From Aotearoamyces nothofagi (taxonomy: Eukaryota > Ascomycota > Leotiomycetes > Leotiales > Tympanidaceae): a stretch of 64,000 nt of DNA. The stretch covers positions 62,001 to 126,000 of the forward strand of contig JADDTR010000029.1 of assembly GCA_015345905.1 (NCBI GenBank). Direction: 5' to 3'. Shown here piece after piece: positions 1 through 10,675 of the stretch (positions are counted from its first letter, which is position 1; every line of letters begins with the position of its first letter). The notes below the pieces were generated by a model. The model had not been told where the DNA came from, made no database searches, and saw nothing but the letters and a program-made list of their open reading frames with translations. The translations under genes were made by a program, and so were the position numbers.

Positions 1-143
1 GTCGAAGCCCGCAACTTACCTGGCAAGTACACATCATTCAGTAGAAGCTATAAAAACTCCCGTCAGCGGATCCAACGGGATTTAAGATTGCGTGCTGGGT
101 GATTACGAACTGTAGCATACACGTCCTCTGCTGGTGCGGCCAT
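1..143 (-). CDS. Glycogenin (glycogen-initiating glucosyltransferase), 5' end only
   Basis: Glycogenin glucosylates itself to prime glycogen synthesis in the cytosol. Only the amino end is inside the window. Exon 1 is 143-111 and starts MAAPAEDVYAT; an intron runs 110-48 with a CTGAC branch site; exon 2 is 47-20 and gives LLLNDVYLPG; a further GTAAGT donor starts at 19 and runs off the edge. The joined start reads MAAPAEDVYATLLLNDVYLP, which matches the opening of fungal family GT8 glycogenins, where an AED-VY-T-LL-D-YLPGA block forms the first strand of the nucleotide-sugar fold. The reading frame is open upstream to 329, but the ATG at 143 fits the family start. The splice model is inferred; the catalytic DxD and the acceptor tyrosine lie outside the window. 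Confidence 0.72.
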
Positions 144-450
144 TGCGACCGAGTGCCTGGAGAAATACTGCAATCCGAGGGAGGAGTTTCGACGTGCGAA
201 CGAGAGGATTCTTATACGGCACGCAGACGTTGAGAGTCGAATGTTGAACGCCGTAGGCGGGGAAGTTGGGAAGCTTGGGAGCTCGGGGTTAGTGGATCTA
301 GAGCTTGACGAAGGTGACGATGATTCCACTTAGCGGGCAAGCTCCACTGGAACACAGCTAGCAAAGAATTGGCGGGGAAGGCGCAAGCCGCATAGGAAGC
401 TAGCTGCATAATCTCACAGAAGTGTACAGGTAGAGAGCAGATATAGAGCC

Positions 451-472
451 GATGCAGAGCAGATGCAGAGCA
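451..472. repeat. Two tandem copies of an 11-bp unit
   Basis: The unit GATGCAGAGCA occurs twice without interruption, within a broader AGAGCAG-rich patch (about 433-475) upstream of glycogenin. Confidence 0.9.
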
Positions 473-612
473 GGTACTGAGCGGGCAGGCAATGGAACTC
501 AAGTGCACACGACAGCTTGCACTCAGTGAGCTACCCTGTCCGGTCCGGACGGGCGCTTCTGATGGCGAGAAGCAGCAGCCACGGTCGCAGCGGGTGTTCT
601 GGTGCTTTGATA

Positions 613-637
613 CAGTGCAGTGCAGTGCAGTGCAGTG
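613..637. repeat. Pentamer tandem repeat (CAGTG)5
   Basis: Five perfect copies of CAGTG. The reverse-complement pentamer forms a second array at 912-931, so the two arrays form an inverted pair about 275 bp apart. Confidence 0.95.
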
Positions 638-911
638 CGTACAGTACGGCACCGGCCCACGGTGCGTCTCCACCGGCCCACGCACGTCTTCTGGTGCTTT
701 CTGGTGCTTTGAGACTGTATCTGCTCACGGCGGTCCACCAGCCCATGCGTGGTGCAATTTCCGAATTGCCAGGCATTACATTACTTGCTCCGGACGGCTT
801 TATCTATGTATCAATGCGCCTCGCCGTTGAGGATGAGCCCACACGTGCGCGGCGGATAAGGGACCGGCCACCGTGAGCAGGGCCAAGGGACGCTGGGTAA
901 GGTATGTATGT

Positions 912-931
912 ACTGCACTGCACTGCACTGC
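912..931. repeat. Pentamer tandem repeat (ACTGC)4
   Basis: Four perfect copies of ACTGC, the reverse complement (in phase-shifted form) of the CAGTG array at 613-637. Confidence 0.95.
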
Positions 932-1481
932 ACCGTACATACAGCCGGGCTGGTGGGTGCATGTCGTATGGTGCGGTGCGTGCGGTAGCGACGTGCCGCT
1001 GTAGCGCGCTAAACCAGGCCCTTTGTCGTGTCCTTCTCTCGTCCAGCCACCACAGCTCTGCGCCCAGCACGACGACCTGTCTCGTTGCCCTTTTTCGCCT
1101 TCTTCGCCTCTATCGCCTCTTTCGCCTCCTTCGCCCCCCTCACTCGGGGAAGGCTGCCAGTCTATTGTAATGCTCGGGCTGGCCGGCTGTTCTATACGAG
1201 GGCCACACGCGGTGTAGGTCCGCTGGGTTAGGGTATTGGCCGGGCGCGTTAGCCTATGATGCTGGCCGAGGCTGTTATCGCAACTTGAGAGGATTCGGCG
1301 AACGTCAAGATCTTCGACGGCGTCGTGTGATGATGCCATCACCAACATCGCCAGTGGTGTCAGCGCCTCTAGCTCTCGAGCTGTACTCCCGCCACTGCTA
1401 CACTCTTCGAGACAGCTTCTGGTGACTGGTGACACGACACGTGTCTAACTCGCACTCTGGGAATCTAATCCTATGAAGCTT

Positions 1482-1509
1482 GAGACTCGAGACTCGAGAC
1501 TTGAGACTT
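1482..1509. repeat. Heptamer tandem repeat (GAGACTY)4
   Basis: Four copies of a 7-bp unit, two ending in C and two in T, in otherwise unassigned DNA. Confidence 0.9.
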
Positions 1510-2303
1510 GTCAAAATTGATGATCCAGATCCCTGCGCGCACTTTGGGCTGCATCCAACCATCTAGCAACAAGGCAAGCCATCAACTGTACTGTGCGGAA
1601 GTCCGAGTACAAGGAGAATGTCGCCAATAAAGTGGAAGGCAATAACCACTTCTGTCAACCATTGTGATCTAGAGGTGCGATGCATGTATGCTGTCAGGTT
1701 AACATACGAAGTAGAGGGTTTAATATCATGCTACTGGTTGCGGTACAGGTTGGTGGGAGCTGTCCGCATGTTGAATGGCCTACAACCCGAGTGCACATAA
1801 CAATCAATGGTCCTTATGATTTATTTGCTTCAGTGATGAAGGAGGCCGAGAAGGCTTGCTTGAGAGTGAGGGATTCTGCGGGCAAAACCGTGGGGCTCAA
1901 TTGATTGAGACATCGGCTATAATTATGTGTATAACGGTCTTGCCTCCATTGTATATGTCTGTATGATCTATCGGCGATCGAAAGCCTATTCATTTGCAAA
2001 GCAAAACTCGTTTCTGTTTGCTCCTACATTGCTATTGTTTAATAACGAAACTTTGGGTAAATCATAAATCTGATTGCGGAGCATTGCCATCCATTCTGAA
2101 GTGCTTCTTTATGCTTATCGACGTCACTACAACAGCCAGCATTCGATGCCATGCGTCCTATCAATTTCCTATATCCAAGCATCCAGATCCTCACCCAATG
2201 GGCGCACTGACGAGATGCAGAGACAAGTGCCATGTAGTTGCCATGCAGGTATTCGCGAAAATGGCCAGCAATAGGCATTTCCACCACATGAGGATCGCTG
2301 GCC

Positions 2304-2687
2304 TTGCCCTTTGCAGAAGTCTCTAGATGCAGTTTCCTTCAGCTCCCATCTGAGATACGTTGCAAGATTTACAGCTACATGCTTGTTATGTTTATTAGTG
2401 ATAAGCCGTTCATAATATCGAAATGCGGCAAGTGTATAGAAACGACTGGTCAACAGCGCCCCCTTGTTTGTTTCTTGCGGGCATGTAAGTCTATCAATAC
2501 GGAAGCAACACACGGTTCTTTTATGGCAACAAGACCTTCAGAGCAATCGCATGTGAGTGGTTGCAATACCGTGAATACCTTAGCATGCTACTCTGACGAG
2601 ACACAAGCATCCAAAATAGTTTGCCTACTTCTTCCTCGACAACCTCCGCCCATCAACGGCTGCGGAGATCTCGTCGATATCTTTTAG
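2304..2687 (+). pseudogene. Relic of a fungal F-box-like / 2EXR-type gene
   Basis: The translated stretch contains FLQLPSEIRCKIYSYML followed about 45 residues later by LRACKSINTEAT. Many fungal F-box-like proteins start with a block of the form F-x-x-LPxEIRxxIY and have a later block LL-x-V-C-K-x-I-N-x-E-A. No ATG opens this frame, the expected downstream ILYGxN block is missing, and the rest is low-similarity sequence. It is therefore most likely a decayed fragment. It could instead be an exon of a spliced gene whose other exons I cannot see. Confidence 0.35.
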
Positions 2688-3672
2688 GTCATCAAAATAT
2701 CTTCGTGGTGCCGGCAATACTAAGTCTGATCTGCCCTGTTACTCGAGTCTGGCAGCGGAACTTCTAGCAGCTGCTGCAAAATCCCCAAACTGTATGGAAG
2801 AGAGGCCAATGCTGGACGAAATCCTCTACTAGCGCAGAGTTAGCCGTTTGAGAGCTACTGTATGATGGTAAAACTATAAGATCTAAAAACTTCTATGATG
2901 GGTATGTTAGCAGGCTAATCTGGGTTTTTGACGGAGTTTTATTAAGCAGACACCAGCATTGCAAAGAACATTTCTATAAGTCAATCCTTAGATATTGCTG
3001 GTTACCTGAACCTCGCAAAATGGCGAAGCAAAGGTTCAAATACCAAAGTTTAGAGCGGATATTGAGTGGTGGATCGATCGATCGTTCTGTCAGTTCTAGG
3101 TTCTCCGCCGCTAAAGGGGCTAAGCGAGGGAGTTTACAGACATCACGTGACTAGTTAGATGGCAACGGCGTTTTGCTTTGACAATAATAGATCGTGGTTT
3201 AAAAAAGTCTACTTTGAGTTATTACAAATAATGAGCACATCTAGTTGCTGAATTATAGATGAATGCATTGTCGGAGAGGAGCACGTATATTTTAAGTCAG
3301 GGAAGTTGTCGCTCCTCGATGCCCTAGAATACCAACCTCATAATAGCAGTAGTAGAGTAGTGTAGAGTGCACTTGTATGTAATGATCAATTTAAGGCCAA
3401 CGCCAAACGTCATAATCCTCTGAGTAATCCTACCAGGTATTTTCCAAAAGTCCTTCTGAAAATCAAGTTTAGCGGGTTGTTGCCCTACTGAGCCGCATTG
3501 GCTCGCTTAATTGTGTAGCGTCAAATTCAAACACTTGTGTGTGCATCGCGATTATTCGAGATCTTCAGACGACCATCACGACAAAATCGACAATTCCTAT
3601 ACCACAACGAAGGTAGAGGATACCGGCAACTCTCCGACATAGTCTTCTCATTATCTAGTGAAGTAGGACAAG
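2688..3672. other. Intergenic, AT-rich; promoter of RPL16 at its right end
   Basis: No supported gene. The part from about 2860 to 3480 is AT-rich with many stops in all frames. The last 150 bases, rich in short C/A runs, should contain the RPL16 promoter and leader. Confidence 0.55.
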
Positions 3673-4651
3673 ATGTCGACCTTTGAGCCAGTCGTGAGTC
3701 TTCACCTTCCATCGCGCATGTTGACAGGAGTAGTTAGAGCTTGCTCTGCCTCTCACCCTTCTCTGACCAGAACACTGACTTGTGGACTGCCTACCAGATC
3801 ACTATCGATGGCAAGGGTCATCTCCTTGGTCGGCTGGCCAGTACGGTGGCTAAGCAGTTGCTCAACGGACAGAAGATTGTCGTTGTGCGAACCGAAGCCC
3901 TGAACATCTCTGGAGAATTCTTCCGTGCGAAGCGTACGTCTCACATCCTCCACTCGCATCAATTGATTTGCGGAGCCTAGCAAATGCGTCACAAGTCGTG
4001 TGGCTTCTACCTCTATGAACGAAAGCTAACGGAGGTGATATTACAGTAAAGTACCACGCATACCTCCGAAAAATGACCCGTTACAACCCAACCCGAGGAG
4101 GTAAGCCATCAGACTTCCCGCATCAATGAAATTGTTGCTATAATATTTTAGAAGGCGGTCTAACTCGTAACAACAGGTCCTTTCCATTTCCGTGCTCCAT
4201 CAAGGATCTTCTACAAGACCGTCCGTGGTATGATTCCTCACAAGACCGCTCGCGGTGCCGCCGCTATGGAGAGACTTAAGGTCTTCGAGGGTGTCCCAGC
4301 ACCATATGACAAGGTCAAGAGAGTTGTTGTCCCACAAGCTCTGAGAGTTTTGAGATTGAAGCCTGGCCGCAAGTACTGCACGGTTGGCAGACTTAGCCAC
4401 GAGGTCGGATGGAAATACCAAGACGTTGTCGCAAGGTCAGTACACGATTGTGTTCTAAAATGGCTCCCAAGTAGCCTTCTACAAAATTACTGGATTCTAA
4501 CTGTTCTTTTAGACTTGAGGAGAGAAGAAAGGTTAAGGGTGCCGCATACTACGCACGCAAGAAGGCTGCGCGGAGACACCTCGCCGATGCCCAGAAGAGC
4601 GCAAAGGTTGACGACAAGACCAAGAAGCAGTTGGCTGAGTTCGGCTACTAA
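3673..4651 (+). CDS. RPL16: 60S ribosomal protein uL13 (L16/L13a)
   Basis: A structural protein of the cytosolic large ribosomal subunit. Five exons: 3673-3693, 3798-3933, 4047-4100, 4177-4435 and 4513-4651, joining to 202 residues, close to the roughly 200 usual for the family. Recognisable blocks include [16 protein letters not shown] near the start, [54 protein letters not shown], the LKPGRKYC stretch, and a basic C-terminal helix ending QLAEFGY. Every intron has a GT donor and AG acceptor, and the four junctions restore the family sequence exactly. The 21-nt first exon is typical of fungal ribosomal protein genes, where an intron lies just after the start codon. Expression is expected to be high. 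Confidence 0.97.
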
Positions 4652-6258
4652 ACTCTCCGATCGACGCGTTACTTTCGGCTGTTATTGAGGTTGGGAATGG
4701 GATGGTTGTTCATGTTTCTTTTCACTGGCAATGCTTTGTCGACCCGAACGGGAAGACCCAAAGCTGATCTACATCATACAAAACACGGACTGGGAAGAAT
4801 GCGCATCAAATTGAGCGCTGATGTAGCGGGAAACTCGACTGTGTAGAGCTTATGATCCCTGGCATGTTGCTCCATAGAGAAATGGAAATTCTCAAACAAG
4901 ACAAACTGGTTATCTGGCCCTCATACTTGATGCCTTGCTATATCACTTGAAGACACAAAACCGCCATGCACCGCTTCCCAGAAGACTTGCCTTCTTTGCC
5001 CGCAACGTTACGACGGATGACATAATTATTAACTTCAACAGTTAACGAGACTATCAAATATGAATTAACTATGGCGTAACTGTGATCGACCAGCCGTGCA
5101 AGCAGTAAACGTTTACATCCTAAACTATCCAATATACAAACAGAGCGTTAAAGCATGCCGGATGGGCATCACGGATGGCCTGCTATAAATGCCTCTTGAG
5201 GAATTTCTTGCTCTCTAATTAATTATAGACCTCAGTAGAGTGATAGATCTTGCCACCCCGTAAGAAGCCCTAGAGGCGCTCGTCATGAACGTCCTGATTC
5301 TACCGGCTCCTCCCCTTTATGTCCTTTCCTATATGAGCTGCAACTACCTCCCTGGCCTAACCGACAAAGCATCGCAATCGCGCACTGAAAAGCCATGCAT
5401 ATGGGTTAGCACACCTGCTCGAATGTTGGGAGGGATGAGAGGAAGAGGCTTTTTAGATTTTAGGTACAGATGTAGTTCGACGCATTTGGGCTGTGGGGAG
5501 TGTGTGAGCGACGGTAGCGCTGCCGGCGCCTGGACGCTAAGGGGTGATGTGATGGCCCCCCCCATATCTCCAGATTTTACACGATGTGAAATAGGGTGGG
5601 TTCAATATCGATACCTCTACTGCTTCAAGTTGGAAAGGTGACAACGGAAGGTATCGAAGACGATAGCGCTCAAGAGCCGCATAGGGAGAATCGGCAACCT
5701 CACGATGAGACCCATATATTCAACAGCGACATGGGCCGTTCCCAGGGCAGTGATGATAGCCATGGTATGAGTGACGAGGACGATGAGGACCCGCAAAGAG
5801 GCGGAAGCCTTCAACTGTGCTTATTATAAGACACATACATCACGTCCGTCCCTCAACACTGAGAGTCACCATTTTTGCTGAATTTCCTCCTCCGCGACAT
5901 GCATGCTCCAGTCTCTTGCACCGCTCCCCAGATGTGCAGACACGGTTCGTCAGGCCAGGCAGTTGGTCCAGGGCCAAGCCAGTTAACATTTTGTATATAG
6001 CATGCCGTGCACGCCAAACGACCATATGTCGATTCTATTTGGCCTTAGGCACATCGTATTACTAAGCAATGCATGGCAAGCCATGCATTCGTATGTATAC
6101 TCTCTGCCTAACGCGTCGACTGAGGGCGAAGAGTGAGACCAAAAACGAAGTTTTCCCCTTCACTGAATCTGTTTCTCATTTTCTTACCTGGGCATACAGT
6201 AAGTGCTTACATACATACTCGACTTCTTCCTTTACAAACCTGTACTTTCTTCACAACG
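4652..6258. other. Intergenic between RPL16 and the SDR gene; no supported gene
   Basis: No reading frame could be tied to a protein family with confidence. A minus-strand IDIWSFG-like string near 6000 recalls protein kinase subdomain IX, but its surroundings are full of stops (see rejected items). The last 100 bases carry the SDR promoter and a CT-rich leader. Confidence 0.5.
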
Positions 6259-6978
6259 ATGAAGGTCATCCTCACTGGTGCTACGGGCTTTATTGGCTCC
6301 GCGGTGCTCGCCCGCGCCCTCTCACACCCTGCAATAACTACTCTCATCATTCTCTCAAGAAAGCCTCTTCCTGCTCTTGAAAAAAATATCAAGGCAAAAG
6401 TGATACTCATGCCAGACTTCAAAGTCTACTCCCCGTCCATTCTACAAGACCTCGCAGGTGCTGACGCCTGCATCTGGGCGATGGGCTCTTATGATGGAAA
6501 CGTGGATGTCGAGGTCAATTTCCCTTTAGCATTCATGGCTGCCTTCGCTACATCCCTGGAGCCCCCAGCAAGTATCAATGCCGATGAGCAATTGAGGCCG
6601 AAGAGGAAATTCAGATATCTCCATCTTAGCGGTGGACTGACAGAGTCGAACCAAGATGCGAGGCTGTGGTATCTTGCGTCGGCACGGAAGGGATGTGGAC
6701 TCGGAGAGATGAAAGTTGCGGCTTTTGCAGAACAAAACCAGCTGTTAGATCTGTGGCAGACGTGGGTTGTGAAACCTTTGTTAGTGATACCGTGCGGGCA
6801 CTTCTGGAGTGCGCCCTTGGAGTATGTGATCGGAGAGCGGGGGTCAATTATGGTTGATAAATTGGCTGCGGCGATGGTGGAGACAGTGGTAAGGGGGGAG
6901 GGTGATGCGGTGCTATACAACAAAGCACTGGCCAGTATTGGGAGGGAAGCATTGAAGGCTGTTATTGCTGAGGACTGA
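6259..6978 (+). CDS. Atypical short-chain dehydrogenase (NAD(P)-binding Rossmann protein)
   Basis: 239 residues, one exon. The protein starts MKVILTGATGFIGSAVL, a dinucleotide-binding loop of the extended/atypical SDR type (TGxTGFIG) right at the amino end. This fixes the ATG at 6259 rather than the one 126 bases upstream. Further on are LIILSRK after strand 2, a DACIWAMGSY segment after strand 4, and a short YLHLSGG strand. A classical YxxxK active site is not evident; WYLASARKGCGLGEMKVA occupies that region. The fold is close to HTATIP2/TIP30-like and fungal nucleoside-diphosphate-sugar-epimerase-like proteins. The substrate is unknown. Confidence 0.85.
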   Translation: MKVILTGATGFIGSAVLARALSHPAITTLIILSRKPLPALEKNIKAKVILMPDFKVYSPSILQDLAGADACIWAMGSYDGNVDVEVNFPLAFMAAFATSLEPPASINADEQLRPKRKFRYLHLSGGLTESNQDARLWYLASARKGCGLGEMKVAAFAEQNQLLDLWQTWVVKPLLVIPCGHFWSAPLEYVIGERGSIMVDKLAAAMVETVVRGEGDAVLYNKALASIGREALKAVIAED

Positions 6979-7842
6979 TAGACTTATAGGTGCCCTCTCA
7001 AATGGATATATAGATAATAACTTATTTAGGGTGCTATAACTCAGGATCACTATGCTGCAAACAGAGCACTGCCATCTTTTGCTGAGATATTTGCAATCGA
7101 GGAGCATAAGTCAAAAATGATAGGGATTTTCGCCTTGCAGGGATCTCGTCTGTAGGCTTTCCTGGTCAATGAATTACAGTATAACGTACTATTGCAACCA
7201 TAGTCCCCACTCCGCCCAAGGCCCTCTCCTTATATGATCTTCAACGGCGGCTATCGTCTGCCATGATTGATGGTAGAAAAGATGTTTCTAAAGCCTTGAT
7301 CCAGGACCCAGAATCGGCCACCCTGGTGACGGCGGGAAGTCGGGTTCGAGGACGGGTGGAGGAGCGCCGTCGTCTGAGAATAGCCGATGGCAGCCCGCCA
7401 TGCGCAGTGAAACAGAGCACGTGATCGGTGCCAAGGGCCAGCGAGCGGTCGAGCTGCGTAGAACAGCGTCCAAACCAGCCGGGTTCAGCAGCCGGAACAG
7501 CCAAACCCAGACATATGTTGGAATAGAAATACAGGGCTTTGTTTGATCTGAAGAGCTTCTGCTTTCCAAAAGCGTCCAGTCGTATGTTTAAGAAGCCCGA
7601 GACAGTTCCAGGCTCACTGGCCGTCCGCGTTCTAGCCGAGGAAGTGAGGCCCGCTTCCCCCGTTCCCCCGTTTTCCCCGCAGCCTCGCGTGCCGCGGACT
7701 TATACTGTAGGAGAGTATCCCCCCGCATTCGCAGGCTGTAATAGATGTATTGGCTGCTCTGATGATGACAATAATCCGTCGCCATTAGATAGGGGGAATT
7801 ATTACATGAAATTTGCCTTTGACCCCCCCTAAGCTTACCACA
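6979..7842. other. Intergenic, promoter side of the acyl-CoA synthetase gene
   Basis: No supported gene. Reading frames at about 7240-7570 on the minus strand have no recognisable motif. The 5' flank of the next gene contains a run of C (7832-7838) just before its leader. Confidence 0.5.
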
Positions 7843-9764
7843 ATGTCTGGAGCACCTTCACGTCTCCAAAAACTGGTCGCGCATTTCATTCCCTCGGCAG
7901 ATACTTTTGATCACCAGCATCATATTCATCAACTTTCCCCAACTTTCTTCCTTGAGCGCGCAGCCTTGATCGAGCCAGATGCAGAGGCAATCTACCATGT
8001 CACAGCCAATGGGAAAACCCTAAGGAGGTCATATATAGACTTTGCTGACCGTGCGCGAGGGCTGGCTTACTATTTAATCAAGCACAACTTCAAGCGTGTT
8101 GGCATTCTATGCCCAAACACACCTGCTTTCCTGGAGAGTATATTCGGCATTGGAGCTGCCGGCGCAGTGAACATCGGGGCAAACTATAGGCTCAAAACCG
8201 AGGATATTAGCTATATATTCTCTCATTCAGAGGTGGATCTGATCATCGTCGACGCGGAATACTTGCCACTGCTTGACAAGTACAGGACTGAGAATCCAAA
8301 AGTTCCGTTGATTGTGGATACTGATACTGATGCTACGGAAGGAGAGTTGAGTGGGCAGTTTGATGAAGCTGTCCTGGAAGGCTTGAATTATGATATAGAG
8401 ACTGGCCATCGCGGATGGGCTGGGCTGAAGGCACAGTGTGAGGATGAGCTTTCAACCATTGCTCTAGCTTATACGTCCGGAACTACAGCAAAGCCGAAGG
8501 GTGTTGTCTATACGAATCGAGGTGCTTATCTTGCGGCATTGGCAAACGTGATTGAAAGTGGGTTGAACTATCATGTTGGTCGCTGCGGATATTTGTGGAC
8601 ACTGCCAATGTTTCATGCTATGGGTTAGTCAACACCTGAGGTCCACCATGCCCTAAATATATGCTTTGAGAATTTCATGCCATTTCTCTGGGCTGTGAAA
8701 CTCCCTAGACATATCTTTCTCCCCTCCCAATTGGATATCTTTGCTAATTCGTTTGATGCACTAGGGTGGACATTTCCATGGGCGGTCACTGCTGTTCGTG
8801 GCACACATTACTGCTTAAGGAAGATTGACTATCCGTTAATTTGGAAACTTCTCAAGAGCGAGAATGTTACGCATTTCAATGCTGCGCCAACCGTGAATAC
8901 CCTCCTTTGTGCTGCAGAAGAAGCAGAAAGGCTAGAGCGTCCCGTGAGAGTTACCGTCGCTGCGAGTCCTCCGTCTGCGTACCTGTTTGAACAAATGGAA
9001 AACCTCAACCTCATGCCCGTTCATGTATACGGCCTGACCGAGACATATGGTCCGATTACGAAAGGCTATCATATGCCAGCCTGGGAGGAACTGCCAACCA
9101 AGGAGAGATATGCTAAGATGGCAAGACAAGGACACGGATTCATTACGGGTTTACCAATTAGAATTATCAAGCCTGAACAGCCTCCGGGTGTCTTAATCGA
9201 TGTGAAGAAAGATGGGAAGGAAATTGGAGAGATCGTTTTCTTCGGCAACATATGTGCAAAAGAGTACTATAAAGATATAGAGGCCACCAAAAAAATGTTC
9301 GATGGTGGTGCATTGCATTCGGGTGACCTGGCTGTATGGCATGAAGATGGATCGGCCCAGATTCTGGACAGAGCAAAGGACATTATTATAAGTGGTAAGT
9401 CACCTTGCTCATGTTTCCACCATTAGGCACTTACGGTAGCCACTTAGGTGGAGAAAACATTTCCTCTGTTGCACTAGAAAGTATGCTAGTTCAGCACCCA
9501 GACGTACTCGAAGCCGGCGTGGTTTCAGTCTCAGACTCGCACTGGGGTGAGCGGCCTAAAGCATTTATTACAGTAAAGCACGGGAAGCAGCTCAGAGGGG
9601 AGGATTTGATAGATTGGGCAAAGCATAAAAGTGATATCAGTAAGTTTATGGTGCCACGGGAAGTTGAGATTGTGTCCGAGCTGCCAAAGACAAGTACAGG
9701 AAAGGTCAAGAAGAATGTGCTTAGGGCGTGGGCCAAAGGCGTAGATAGGAATGAAGGTATATAG
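7843..9764 (+). CDS. AMP-dependent acyl-CoA synthetase / ligase
   Basis: Activates a carboxylic acid to its acyl-AMP and then the CoA thioester (ANL superfamily). Three exons, 7843-8623, 8765-9394 and 9448-9764, give 575 residues, the usual length. Visible motifs: the phosphate loop YTSGTTAKPKG (about residue 210), PMFHAMGWTFPW across the first splice junction, the A5 motif VYGLTETYGP (about 350), SGDLAVW with DRAKDIIISGGENISS (about 445-475), and the C-terminal STGKVKKNVLRAW (about 555) with the catalytic lysine. Both introns have GT-AG borders. The amino end lacks a membrane anchor and the C terminus (NEGI) is not a peroxisomal SKL signal. It resembles the medium-chain/acetate-like plant AAE and fungal enzymes; the acyl substrate cannot be read from sequence. 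Confidence 0.92.
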
Positions 9765-10675
9765 AGAAGCGTGTAGACTATGAAGAATGACATTAAAGAT
9801 TTCCTGTTATTTGCAACATGTGATATTAAATAAGCAGGCCTAGAACTTCTAAAGATTACTAACTGAAAAGATGATGGCCTTGAACATAGAAACAGGCAGT
9901 TACGCTTCGGCAATTGACCACTACCGTATGAGCTTGTCGATAATCTCGATGTAGCTTGTTGCAATTTGGCACAAAGTTGTAGGCTGCGGTGTTTTGTAAT
10001 TGATGATGCTTGCTTACTTAAGGCTTAAGTTACAGGTTGGTGGGAAATACCACTTAAGGTGGCTCCCGCTACTACTGCCTAAGGCATTGCTTTACTGACT
10101 AACCGGTACAGGCCCTCGGATTTCAACATAGCTCATTAAAAAGCGCCAATAATTTCTTTTTTGCATGGATAATGTATCATATTATAATCTATACAGGTAG
10201 CTATCAGTTTTGTAGCCTGTAATCCTAGACTATGGACTTGGTGTTTATGTTTTAAGGTTATCTCCGGAAGGAATCACGTGCTATGTGATGTGATATGTAA
10301 TAGGACCAGAAGCGAGCCTCATCACCTTCCCTAAACATCGTGAATCCGATTGTCAGCTGCATAGACGCCGGAGAATACACAACGGCTAAACAGAAATACT
10401 AACGACCTCATATCTCTACATAGTTTCGGAATCCATAGCTCGAACCGCTGACATTTTCAACCACCACCATTTAGGCCTGCGAGCTTAGGGCGACTGCGCA
10501 AGGCTGAGCATATCCTCGCACGGACTTCCTCAAACGCCCCTCCGAATTACAGCTCGCGCTCACTTCTCTGCATATGTGGTGATACCCGCAGATATACGCT
10601 GAAAGCTTCAGCGTATTCAAAAGCATAACTAGAAGGCTTTTCCCTTGGCAGGCGCGCTACTGTCACCGACTCAAA
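9765..10675. other. Intergenic; short palindromic motifs and AT-rich core
   Basis: No supported gene. It contains the 13-mer CCACTTAAGGTGG at 10050-10062, which recurs at 18813-18825, near the self-complementary CTTAAGGCTTAAG at about 10017-10029. The last 250 bases should carry the GRR1 promoter. Confidence 0.5.

Larger units (their letters stand above)
144..2303. other. Intergenic, upstream of glycogenin; repeat-bearing, no supported gene
   Basis: No reading frame here resembles a known protein or shows a consistent exon structure. The stretch holds several short tandem repeats (listed separately), including oppositely oriented pentamer arrays and a CT/TCGCC-rich tract near 1085-1140. The first 300 bases presumably carry the glycogenin promoter. 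Confidence 0.6.

Noticed and set aside
800-1435. Long minus-strand frame of 211 codons upstream of glycogenin
   Set aside because: Composition follows the local CT/TCGCC repeats and pentamers; no domain, and the first codon is not needed to be a start. Judged chance.
5840-6025. IDIWSFG-like string on the minus strand, resembling protein kinase subdomain IX
   Set aside because: Only this short block matches. The rest is interrupted by stops and no other kinase motif is nearby.
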